A stretch of DNA of 50,173 nt, taken from the NCBI GenBank assembly GCA_030841185.1, contig JAVEDB010000099.1, positions 1-50,173 of the forward strand. Reading direction: 5' to 3'. The notes under the pieces are model-generated. The model was given only the letters and a program-made list of their open reading frames with translations. It had not been told where the DNA came from and did not search any database. The stretch comes from Actinomycetota bacterium. GTDB lineage: Bacteria; Actinomycetota; Actinomycetes; JACCUZ01. Shown piece by piece: positions 22,514-31,090 of this stretch. The number at the start of each line of letters is the position of its first letter. The stretch's first letter is position 1. A program made the position numbers and the translations under genes.

Positions 22514-23227
22514 CTATGCCGACTCCGACGAACCGATCCCGCCACCGAGGGCCGCGTCCGAGTCGGCGGTCTTGCGCCGCCGCCGCGCGGTCTTCTTCCT
22601 GGGCGCCAGGAAGGACAGGTCGCCGCCGACGTCGTTGGCCCGCACGACGAAGGGCCGCAGGGCCGTGTAGCTGATGACGCTGACCGAGGCGGGGTCGACG
22701 ACGATGCGCTGGAACTGGTCCAGGTGCATCCCCAGCGCGTCGGCCAGCACCGCCTTGATCACGTCGCCGTGGGACACCACCGCGTACACGGCATCGTCCC
22801 CGAAGGCGGCGTTCCACTCCCGTACGGCGGACACTGCCCGGGCCTGCATGTCGCGCATCGACTCCCCGTCCTCGCCCGGGAACGTCATCGCCGAGGGGTG
22901 GGACTGCACCACCTTCCAGAGTGGCTCCTTGGCGAGCTTCTTCAGCTCCTGGCCGGACCAGTCGCCGTAGCGCACCTCGCCGAGTCGCTCGTCCTCCTTC
23001 AGCGCGATGTCCGGGCGTCCGTCCAGGAGGATCGCCGCTGTCTCCTGACAGCGCTGCAACGGGCTCGTGACCACGGCACGCAGCGGAACCGGCGCCAGCC
23101 GGGTGGCGAGGGCGGCGACCTGGGAACGGCCGGTGTCGTCCAGCGCCACGCCCTCGGTCCAGCCGGCGAGGATGCCGGCCCCGTTGGCCGCCGTCCGGCC
23201 GTGGCGCACGAGGAGCACGGTGGTCAC
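22514..23227 (-). CDS. histidine phosphatase family protein (MSMEG_4193-like)
   Basis: LVRHGRTAANGAGILAGW, VSHGDVIKAVLADALG; GTG start. Confidence 0.87.
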   Translation of the reverse strand: MTTVLLVRHGRTAANGAGILAGWTEGVALDDTGRSQVAALATRLAPVPLRAVVTSPLQRCQETAAILLDGRPDIALKEDERLGEVRYGDWSGQELKKLAKEPLWKVVQSHPSAMTFPGEDGESMRDMQARAVSAVREWNAAFGDDAVYAVVSHGDVIKAVLADALGMHLDQFQRIVVDPASVSVISYTALRPFVVRANDVGGDLSFLAPRKKTARRRRKTADSDAALGGGIGSSESA

Positions 23228-23278
23228 GTCGGGGCACTCTACGCAGGCACGCGCTGGCGGGAGGGCCACAATGGTCCG

Positions 23279-24250
23279 GTGATCGTCGACTACGCCGTCT
23301 ACCGGAAGGGGATCCGGGACGAGACGCCCGAGGATCTGTCCGACGCTCTGGACGCCGCCCGGGAGCGCGACGGGTTCGTCTGGATAGGGCTGCACGAGCC
23401 GGACCAGGCCGAGCTCGACCACGTCGCCGCGGAGCTGCACCTGCACAAGCTCGCGGTGGAGGACGCGATCAAGGCCCACCAACGGCCGAAGCTCGACGAG
23501 TACGCCGACTCCCTGTTCCTGGTGCTGAAGACGATCCAGTACGACGAGGGCACCTCCACCATCGACGTCGGCGAGGTGATGCTCTTCATCGGAGACAGCT
23601 TTCTCGTCACGGTCCGGCACGGAAAGAACAAGGCGCTCACCGACGTCCGCCATCGCCTGGAGCACGAGCCGAGGCTGCTCGAGTGCGGGCCTTCAGCGGT
23701 GCTGTACGCCGTGGCGGACCGCATCGTCGACGACTACGGCGTCGTCGCCGCCGCCGTCGAACAGGACATCGACGAGGTCGAGCAGCAGGTCTTCGCCGGT
23801 GACCGCTCGAACAATGCCGAGCGCATCTACAACCTCAAGAGCGAGGTGATCGAGTTCCGGCGGGCGACCCGGCCCCTGATCGAGCCGCTGACGCGACTCG
23901 CCAGTGGATCGGTGCCCAGCGTTCACGAGGTCATGCGGCCGTTCATGCGCGACGTGGCCGACCACGTGGAACGCGTCGTCGACCAGATCGAGAACTTCGA
24001 CGACCTCCTCAGCTCCGCGCTCAACGCCAACCTCGCCCAGGTCAGCGTGCGGCAGAACGACGACATGCGGCAGATCTCGGCGTGGGTGGCTATCGCGGCG
24101 GTCCCGACCATGCTCGCGGGGATCTACGGGATGAACTTCGACCACATGCCAGAGCTGCACTGGCGCTACGGCTACCCGATGGTCCTCACCCTCATGGCCG
24201 TGGCCTGTCTCGGGCTCTACCGCGCGTTCAAACGCAGTGGCTGGCTCTGA
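23279..24250 (+). CDS. corA: CorA-family Mg2+/Co2+ transporter
   Basis: GMNFDHMPELHWRYGYPMVL (GMN motif); GTG start in frame with ORF 21800..24250. Confidence 0.92.
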   Translation: MIVDYAVYRKGIRDETPEDLSDALDAARERDGFVWIGLHEPDQAELDHVAAELHLHKLAVEDAIKAHQRPKLDEYADSLFLVLKTIQYDEGTSTIDVGEVMLFIGDSFLVTVRHGKNKALTDVRHRLEHEPRLLECGPSAVLYAVADRIVDDYGVVAAAVEQDIDEVEQQVFAGDRSNNAERIYNLKSEVIEFRRATRPLIEPLTRLASGSVPSVHEVMRPFMRDVADHVERVVDQIENFDDLLSSALNANLAQVSVRQNDDMRQISAWVAIAAVPTMLAGIYGMNFDHMPELHWRYGYPMVLTLMAVACLGLYRAFKRSGWL

Positions 24251-24378
24251 ACTCTGCTCGTCCACCTGGTGCGGCCCGGCGGTGCTGGCTCGCTGATTTC
24301 TGGGAACCGGCCCCCACGTCCCGGCGGCGCGGCACCATGTCGGATGACAACGACGTGGACCTAACACGGGTGGGGACG

Positions 24379-25788
24379 ATGCGGCGGGCGAGATGGGCGG
24401 TGGCTGCAGGCGTCACGGCCGTGCTCCTCGCCACCTCCCTGCCGGCCGCTGCGGACGACACGGCGGCTCCATCCTCGTCCGCGACGCCTTCGCCGGTCGC
24501 CAGCGCGCCAGCCGTCACCATTGAGCCCACCGTCACCACTGGGCCCACGGTCACCGCCCGACCCACGGTCAAGCCAGCGACCCGAACGACGGCCGGGGCG
24601 ACGGCCCGACCGGCGACCCCGAGCAGGCGCACCGCGACGGCCGCGCCCACCCGCCCCCCGACGGACGACCCCCACGACGCTCCCGCCCTGGTCGCCGCCC
24701 TCGCCGCTCTCACCAAGACCGAGGCCGACCTGGTCACCGCTCGGGCGGCGGTGGTCCTGGCGCACGCCGACCTGGTGGCCGCCCAGGACGAGCACGTTCG
24801 GGCGACCGAGGACCTGGCTGCGGTCCAGCTGGCCGAGCAGGTGGCCGCGCGGGCGCAGGTGACGGTCCGCGAGAGCATCGCGGTTCACCGCAGGACGCTC
24901 GGGCAGCTCGCCCGCTCGGCCTACCAGGCCAACGGACCCCTCGGCGAGTGGTCGGTGGTCCTGTCCTCGCAGACCCCTGAGCAGCTGGTCGACCGGCTCG
25001 CGATGGTGCAGAGCGTCACCAACGCCGGCAACGCCATGATCGGGCACCTGCGCGAGGAGAGCGCCGACCTCAGGACCTACTCGGGCCGGCTGCGTGCCGC
25101 ACGCATGCAGCAGGAGTTCCTCACGGCCGCGGCCGCGGCGGCCCTCCAGCGCAGCATGCTTGCCGACGCGGCAGCGCAGGCCGCCGAGCAGCAGCTCGAG
25201 GCCGTTTTGGTCGTGCACAAGGCCGCCCTGGCCGCCGCCCTGGCCGCCGAGGCCGCAGACCGGGTGCGCTACCAGGTCTTCTCGGCCCAGTCCGGCCAGC
25301 TCGCGATCCGCATCCGGTCGTTGGCCGCCGCGCTCGCTGCCACGAAGCACCCCGCGCGGGGGACGGGCAGCTTCGACCGGCCGGGCACCGGCCCGGTCAC
25401 CTCGCCGTTCGGACCCCGGCTGCACCCGATCCTGCACTACGTCAAGATCCACACCGGGGAGGACTTCGGCAAGGGTGACGGCATCGTCTACGCGGCCGAC
25501 GACGGGGTCGTCCTGCTCACCGAGCTGAACACGGCGTACGGGAACATGACGGTGGTCGACCACGGCACGATCGGCGGCCTGCGCGTCACCACGCTCTACG
25601 CCCACCAGGCGGCGTTCGGCGTCCGCCCCGGCGACCGGGTCCGCAAGGGCCAGCCGATCGGGGTCATCGGTGCCACCGGCTACGCGACCGGGCCGCACCT
25701 GCACTTCGAGGTGCGCATCGACGGCAGCCCGCTCGACCCCGCACCCTTCCTCGTGCGCGCCCCGCTGCCACCCGGAGCACGCCTCTGA
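24379..25788 (+). CDS. secreted coiled-coil M23 peptidase (1)
   Basis: Signal-like MRRARWAVAAGVTAVLLATSLPAAADD, T/P-rich linker, coiled-coil, HTGEDFG and HLHFEVR zinc motifs; upstream starts possible. Confidence 0.87.
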   Translation: MRRARWAVAAGVTAVLLATSLPAAADDTAAPSSSATPSPVASAPAVTIEPTVTTGPTVTARPTVKPATRTTAGATARPATPSRRTATAAPTRPPTDDPHDAPALVAALAALTKTEADLVTARAAVVLAHADLVAAQDEHVRATEDLAAVQLAEQVAARAQVTVRESIAVHRRTLGQLARSAYQANGPLGEWSVVLSSQTPEQLVDRLAMVQSVTNAGNAMIGHLREESADLRTYSGRLRAARMQQEFLTAAAAAALQRSMLADAAAQAAEQQLEAVLVVHKAALAAALAAEAADRVRYQVFSAQSGQLAIRIRSLAAALAATKHPARGTGSFDRPGTGPVTSPFGPRLHPILHYVKIHTGEDFGKGDGIVYAADDGVVLLTELNTAYGNMTVVDHGTIGGLRVTTLYAHQAAFGVRPGDRVRKGQPIGVIGATGYATGPHLHFEVRIDGSPLDPAPFLVRAPLPPGARL

Positions 25789-25822
25789 GCGTGACCTGAC
25801 CGGTCCCCCGCTCGTTGGACCA

Positions 25823-25884
25823 GGTAGCCAACCCGGGTCACCACATCCGTTTGCCGGGGTGGGCTACCGGCAAAGGGAGAGACC
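25823..25884 (+). promoter_or_regulatory. leader with mutually exclusive inverted repeats before second M23 gene
   Basis: GGTAGCC (25823-25829)/GGCTACC (25862-25868) and TTTGCCGG (25850-25857)/CCGGCAAA (25867-25874), then GGGAGAGACC-ATG. Confidence 0.45.
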
Positions 25885-27306
25885 ATGCGTGCTCCGTCGG
25901 CCCTGGTGGGCATCGCCGCGGTGCTGTGCGCCGCCGCGCTGACCGCCGCGCCGGACGCGGCCGCTGTGGACTCCGTCGGTGGACTGCCGCTGCCGACCGT
26001 GTCCGTGACCCCGCTTCCCACGAGCACTCCGCTGCCGGTTCCGAGGCTCACGACACCGACGTTGCCCCTGCCGACATCGCCGGTGCCGACGACGCCGTCG
26101 GTGCCCACGCTTCCCGGCCTGCCCAGCCCCCCGCCTGGCGTCCCGACGCTGCCGGGCGGCACGCCCGGGCCCCTGCCGGGCGCGCCGGGTGGCATCACCA
26201 CGCCCGGTGACAACCGCGGGGCCGCCGGCACCGGGATCCGCCCCATGTTCGCGGGGACCCCCGCGGCGGCGACGATCCTCGACGACGAGACAACCCCCGC
26301 GATGCTGAAGGCCAGTCGCGAGTTCCTGGCCGCGGACCAGGGCATCGCCTCGATCACCGCCGAGCAGAAGGCCCTGGACAACGCCCTCGCCGTTGCCCGC
26401 CAGGCATTCGGGGCCTACCTCCCGACCGCCACCGATGTCAGCGGCGCACAGACGACCGCCCTGAGGGTCCAGGACCGGTTCGTCATCGCGAAGCGAGCGC
26501 TCACCGGTTATGTACATGTGCGCTACCAGACCGGCAGTCTCAGCGCCGGCTCCGAGGACGCGGCGCAGACCCTGGCCGACTCGGTGAACCGCCTCGACGA
26601 CACCGTGACCCGGGCCGAGCTCCGCGTGGGTGCACTCAACGTGCAGCTCGCGCAGATCCGCCAGCAGTACGCCGAGGCAGCCTTGGTGTACGCCCAGACC
26701 TATCAGGCGCTGGCCAACGCGAAGGCCCGCCTCGCCGTGCTTGCCTCCCAGCGGTCGGCGGCCCTGATCGCGATGAATGCGGCGAAGGCCGGCGACCTCC
26801 AGCTCAACGCGTCGCGCATCGTGGAGTCCGGCCGGCTGGGTGCCCAGATCCGGGCCCTGTCGGCACGGCTTCGTGCGACCGGCGCCACCGTGAACGGCAC
26901 CGGGACGTTCATCCGGCCCGGCCACGGACCGATCACGTCGCCGTTCGGGATGCGCTACCACCCGATCCTGCATTACGTGAAGTTGCACACCGGCACCGAC
27001 TTCGGCCATTCCGACGGCGTCATCGAGGCGGCGGACGACGGGGTCGTGATCATGACGGTCGCGAACCGGGCCTACGGCAACATGACGGTGATCGACCACG
27101 GCACGATCGGTGGCCGGCACATCGTGACGATGTACGCCCACCAGGCCCGTTTCCTCGTCAAGGAGGGTCAGCGGGTCAAGAAGGGCGACATCATCGGCGT
27201 CATCGGAGCAACCGGTTACGCGACCGGCCCGCACCTTCACTTTGAGGTTCGGGACGATGGCGCGGTCGAGAACCCGGCGCCCTGGTTGCCGGGCAACGGC
27301 TCCTGA
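25885..27306 (+). CDS. secreted coiled-coil M23 peptidase (2)
   Basis: Signal-like MRAPSALVGIAAVLCAAALTAAPDAAA, P-rich linker, HTGTDFG and HLHFEVR motifs. Confidence 0.89.
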   Translation: MRAPSALVGIAAVLCAAALTAAPDAAAVDSVGGLPLPTVSVTPLPTSTPLPVPRLTTPTLPLPTSPVPTTPSVPTLPGLPSPPPGVPTLPGGTPGPLPGAPGGITTPGDNRGAAGTGIRPMFAGTPAAATILDDETTPAMLKASREFLAADQGIASITAEQKALDNALAVARQAFGAYLPTATDVSGAQTTALRVQDRFVIAKRALTGYVHVRYQTGSLSAGSEDAAQTLADSVNRLDDTVTRAELRVGALNVQLAQIRQQYAEAALVYAQTYQALANAKARLAVLASQRSAALIAMNAAKAGDLQLNASRIVESGRLGAQIRALSARLRATGATVNGTGTFIRPGHGPITSPFGMRYHPILHYVKLHTGTDFGHSDGVIEAADDGVVIMTVANRAYGNMTVIDHGTIGGRHIVTMYAHQARFLVKEGQRVKKGDIIGVIGATGYATGPHLHFEVRDDGAVENPAPWLPGNGS

Positions 27307-27325
27307 GGACTCCCGTCACGAGGCG

Positions 27326-28162
27326 TCAGGTGGCGCTGATGGTGCCCGCGGCGAGCAGGCCCAGCAGCACCAGGCCGACGATGACGCGGTAGGGCACGAA
27401 GAACGTGATCGGGTGGTGAGCCACGAACCGCAGCAGCCAGGCGATCGAGACGTAGGCCACCACGAACGAGACGAGGGTGCCGACCGCGAGCGCACCAACG
27501 GGGACGTGCTCCTTGACGGCGTCCTTGAGCTCGAACAGGCCGGCCCCCACCAACGCGGGGATCGACAGGAAGAACGACACCCGGGTGGCAGCGACCCGGT
27601 CCAGTCCCCGCACCAGCCCGGCGCTGATGCTGGCGCCTGAGCGGGACACCCCCGGGACCAGTGCCACGCACTGCACCAGCCCCATCACGAGGACGTCCGT
27701 CAGCGTGGTGTCCCGCTCCTCCCGGTCCTGCCGGGCCGTCCGCTCCGCGTAGACCATCACCCCGCTCCACACCACCAGCGCCGCACCCACCACCCACAGG
27801 CTCCGCAGGGACCCCGAGATGACGTCGCGGGCGAGGAAGCCGATGACACCGATCGGCAGGCTCCCCCAGATCACGAACCAGGCGAAGCGGTAGTCGAAGG
27901 TGCCGCGCACCTCCGCGTTCCCGAGGCCGCGGACGAAGGCGGACACGATCCGCACGATGTCGCGGAAGAAGTAGACGAGCACGGCCGCGATGGCCCCGAC
28001 CTGGATGATCGCCGTGAAGGCGGTGACCCCCTTGTCGTCGATCGGCAGGCCGAGCGCCTTCTCCGCGATGGTGAGGTGACCCGTGCTGGACACGGGCAGG
28101 AACTCGGTGAGCCCTTCGACGACGCCCAGCACGAGCGAGTCGAGGATGCTGATGTCGGTCAC
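27326..28162 (-). CDS. uppP: undecaprenyl-diphosphatase UppP/BacA
   Basis: LVLGVVEGLTEFLPVSSTGHLTIAEKALG, PGVSRSGASISAGLVRGLDR. Confidence 0.95.
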   Translation of the reverse strand: MTDISILDSLVLGVVEGLTEFLPVSSTGHLTIAEKALGLPIDDKGVTAFTAIIQVGAIAAVLVYFFRDIVRIVSAFVRGLGNAEVRGTFDYRFAWFVIWGSLPIGVIGFLARDVISGSLRSLWVVGAALVVWSGVMVYAERTARQDREERDTTLTDVLVMGLVQCVALVPGVSRSGASISAGLVRGLDRVAATRVSFFLSIPALVGAGLFELKDAVKEHVPVGALAVGTLVSFVVAYVSIAWLLRFVAHHPITFFVPYRVIVGLVLLGLLAAGTISAT

Positions 28163-29214
28163 GTCGACTCTCCTAGTCCGGATGCTTCCAGGGCATCAGC
28201 CACGGTGCGCAGCGTGGCGACGCGCTCGTCCAGCGTCGGGGCGTAAGTGCCGACGCTCAGGGTGGTCACGCCCGCCTCGGCGTACGCGGACAACCGGTCG
28301 CGGATGCGCTCGGGTGGCCCGATCAGCGACGTCTGGTCGATGAACTCGAACGGGACGGCCGCGGCCGCGTCGCGGTGCTGGCGCGCGAGGTAGAGGTCCT
28401 GCACGTCACGCGCGGCCTGTTCATAGCCCATCCGGACGGCCAGGCGGTTGTAGAAGTTCTGCTCGCGGCTGCCCATGCCGCCGATGTAGAGCGCCGCGTA
28501 GTGACGCACCGGCTCGGCGCACGCCTGCACATCGGCACCGACGACCACCGGCACGGTCGGTACAACCTCGAGCCCGGCGAGCTCCCGGCCCGCCTTCGCG
28601 CAGCCCGTCCGCAGATGGCCGAGGGACTCCTCGGCGTGCTCGGGTGCGAAGAAGATCGCGAGCCACCCGTCGGCGACCTCGCCGGTGAGCTCCAGGTTCT
28701 TGGGGCCGACTGCGGCGAGGTAGACCGGGATCGTTTCGCGCGCCGGATGGACCGTGAGCCGCAACGCCTTGCCGGGCCCGTCGGGCAGCGGCAGGGTCCA
28801 GTGCTCTCCGGCGTACTCCACCTTCTGCCGGGACAACGCGAGCCGGACGATGTCGAGGTACTCGCGGGTCCGGCTCAGCGGGCGATCGAACCGCACCCCG
28901 TGCCAGCCTTCGGAGACCTGCGGCCCGGACACGCCGAGGCCGAGCCGGAAGCGGCCGCCCGAGAGGGTGTCGAGGGTCGCCGCGGTCATTGCCGTCATGG
29001 CCGGCGTGCGGGCAGGGATCTGGAAGATGGCCGAACCGATGTCGATCGTCGTCGTGTGCGCGGCCACCCAGGCCAGCACGGTGGCCGCGTCCGACCCGTA
29101 CGCCTCTGCTGCCCACACGCAGCTGTAGCCGAGCCGCTCGGCCTCGACGGCGAGTGCGAGGTTGTCCCCGTCGTTGCCGGCTCCCCAATAACCGAGGTTC
29201 ACGGCGAGGCGCAT
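28159..29214 (-). CDS. LLM class F420-dependent oxidoreductase
   Basis: Luciferase-like TIM barrel: GYWGAGNDGDNLALAVEAERLGYSCVWAAEAYGSDAATVLAWVAAHT. Confidence 0.88.
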   Translation of the reverse strand: MRLAVNLGYWGAGNDGDNLALAVEAERLGYSCVWAAEAYGSDAATVLAWVAAHTTTIDIGSAIFQIPARTPAMTAMTAATLDTLSGGRFRLGLGVSGPQVSEGWHGVRFDRPLSRTREYLDIVRLALSRQKVEYAGEHWTLPLPDGPGKALRLTVHPARETIPVYLAAVGPKNLELTGEVADGWLAIFFAPEHAEESLGHLRTGCAKAGRELAGLEVVPTVPVVVGADVQACAEPVRHYAALYIGGMGSREQNFYNRLAVRMGYEQAARDVQDLYLARQHRDAAAAVPFEFIDQTSLIGPPERIRDRLSAYAEAGVTTLSVGTYAPTLDERVATLRTVADALEASGLGEST

Positions 29215-29258
29215 GGCTCGCGACCTTAGCGGTCGGCCGCCCGCTAGCCTTCGGCGAC

Positions 29259-30212
29259 ATGGAGCAGCGGACGGTGGGCCGGTCCGGCCTCAAGGTCTCC
29301 CGTCTCGGACTCGGGACCATGACGTGGGGCCGCGGGACCGACGAGCACGAGGCCGCGGACCAGCTCAAGGCGTTCCTCGAGGCGGGCGGCACGCTGCTGG
29401 ACACCGCGGCCGGTTACGGCGACGGGGAGTCCGAGCGCGTGATCGGCGGCCTGCTCGCCTCGATCGTCGACCGCGAGGAGATCGTGCTGGCGACGAAGGC
29501 CGGCGTGTCCCGGCGTACCGGCGAACGTGTCGTGGACACCTCGCGGCGCGCGCTGCTGGACGCGTTGGACGACTCGCTGTCCCGGCTCGGGACTGACCGG
29601 GTCGACCTCTGGCAAGTTCACGCGTGGAGCGACGCGGTGCCGATCGAGGAGACTCTCGCGGCCGTCGACACCGCGGTGTCGAGCGGCCGGGCGCGCTACG
29701 CCGGCATCTCGAACTACTCGGGGTGGCAGACCGCCCGGGCCGTGACGTGGCAGGCCGCCTGGCCCGGACGGGCCCCCATCGTCTCGACGCAGATGGAGTA
29801 CTCCCTGCTGCAGCGCGGCATCGAGCACGAGGTGCTGCCGTGCGCGTCGGCGCTGGGGCTCGGGGTGTTCCCCTGGTCACCGCTCGGCCGGGGCGTGCTG
29901 ACCGGGAAGTACCGCAGCGGGATCCCGTCTGACTCGCGGGCGGCGTCGGACCAGTTCGCCGGGTTCCTCGAGCGCTACCTCGACGAGCGGTCCACGCACA
30001 TCGTCGACGCGGTCCACACCGCGGCCGAGGGGCTGGGAGCCTCGCCGTCGGAGGTGGCACTGGCGTGGGTCCGCGACGTACCCGGCGTTACGGCACCAGT
30101 CGTGGGGGCACGTACGGCGGCTCAGTTGCGGGCCTCGCTGGAGTCGGAGAGCCTCACGCTGCCCGCCGAGATCCGGTCCGCGCTGGACGACGTGTCCTCC
30201 CCCATTCGCTGA
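29259..30212 (+). CDS. aldo/keto reductase
   Basis: LKVSRLGLGTMTWG, LLDTAAGYGDGESERVIG; ATG in frame with ORF 28989..30212. Confidence 0.92.
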   Translation: MEQRTVGRSGLKVSRLGLGTMTWGRGTDEHEAADQLKAFLEAGGTLLDTAAGYGDGESERVIGGLLASIVDREEIVLATKAGVSRRTGERVVDTSRRALLDALDDSLSRLGTDRVDLWQVHAWSDAVPIEETLAAVDTAVSSGRARYAGISNYSGWQTARAVTWQAAWPGRAPIVSTQMEYSLLQRGIEHEVLPCASALGLGVFPWSPLGRGVLTGKYRSGIPSDSRAASDQFAGFLERYLDERSTHIVDAVHTAAEGLGASPSEVALAWVRDVPGVTAPVVGARTAAQLRASLESESLTLPAEIRSALDDVSSPIR

Positions 30213-30215
30213 GGG

Positions 30216-30782
30216 TCAGCCAGCTTCGACGTCCTCGTCCAGCCGGTGCAGCAGCCGCGACTCGTCGACCACCGCGAACGGTGCGCTGGTCATCGTGTCG
30301 TCCTCGGCGTCCTGCTCGAGCAGCCACGTCGTGCCGCCGAGCCAGTGCAGCCCCATCTGGTCGGCCGCGGCCACCGTGTCATCGACCCCGTGCGCGTCGA
30401 GGTAGAGCGCCAGGGCGTCGACCGCGGAGAGGTCCTCCTCGTCCTCGCCCTCCTCGCGGAGGATCTCCCGGCCGGCGGTCACCAGGTCCGCTCCCGAGCG
30501 GACCGCGAAGTCCCGCCGCGACAGGACGCTGACGCGGACCGGGACGTCGGGGTCCTCGACCTCGGACGCCTCGAAGATCGGCCCCTGCGAGAACTCGAAC
30601 GGCGTGACCTCCTCGTAGGCGTCGAACAGTGCGTCGTCGTAGGCCTCGGCGGCCTCCCGGAGCAGGTCGTAGGCAGCCTGCACGGTCGGGTCCTCTTCGC
30701 CGGCCTTGCTGGCGCAGGCTTCGAGGTGGCGGTCGATGGCGGACTTGAGCAGGTCGGCGGCGGCACGAACATCGGGGGACAT
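30216..30782 (-). CDS. hypothetical protein
   Basis: Acidic 188-aa ORF MSPDVRAAADLLKSAIDRHLEAC... Confidence 0.75.
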   Translation of the reverse strand: MSPDVRAAADLLKSAIDRHLEACASKAGEEDPTVQAAYDLLREAAEAYDDALFDAYEEVTPFEFSQGPIFEASEVEDPDVPVRVSVLSRRDFAVRSGADLVTAGREILREEGEDEEDLSAVDALALYLDAHGVDDTVAAADQMGLHWLGGTTWLLEQDAEDDTMTSAPFAVVDESRLLHRLDEDVEAG

Positions 30783-30820
30783 GGCGAAAAACCTAGCGGG
30801 CCGTGAGCACAATGGGGTCG

Positions 30821-31006
30821 ATGGGCGAGTACGAGGTCAAGCAGCTCTACCTCCCCCGGGGCACGACCCGCGGCGAGGCTCGTCGGCTGCTCACCGACCA
30901 CGCCGAGTACGGGCACTGGGAGCTGGCCCGGCTGCGGCTCTTCCCGGACGGCAGCCGACGGGTGTGGCTGCGGCGCAGGGTGATCCGGGCCGTCCGTACC
31001 GCGTGA
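30821..31006 (+). CDS. small conserved protein (DUF5703-like)
   Basis: MGEYEVKQLYLPRGTTRGEARRLLTDHAEYGHWELARLRLFPDGSRRVWLRRRVIRA. Confidence 0.72.
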   Translation: MGEYEVKQLYLPRGTTRGEARRLLTDHAEYGHWELARLRLFPDGSRRVWLRRRVIRAVRTA

Positions 31007-31090
31007 GCCCGCGGCTTTCCTGGACGGTTGCTGTGATCACAATCGGGGCATAGCGCCGCAGAGAGCCATCTCGACGTGGGGCGGTGGGTC

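Noticed and set aside
24481-24660. Repeat-like ACCCACGGTCACC segments in M23 (1)
   Set aside because: Codes for a low-complexity T/P-rich linker; not a DNA repeat element or CRISPR
25789-25884. Known ydaO (c-di-AMP) riboswitch upstream of M23 (2)
   Set aside because: Only 96 nt available and the conserved ydaO blocks were not recognised; kept only as an unnamed structured leader
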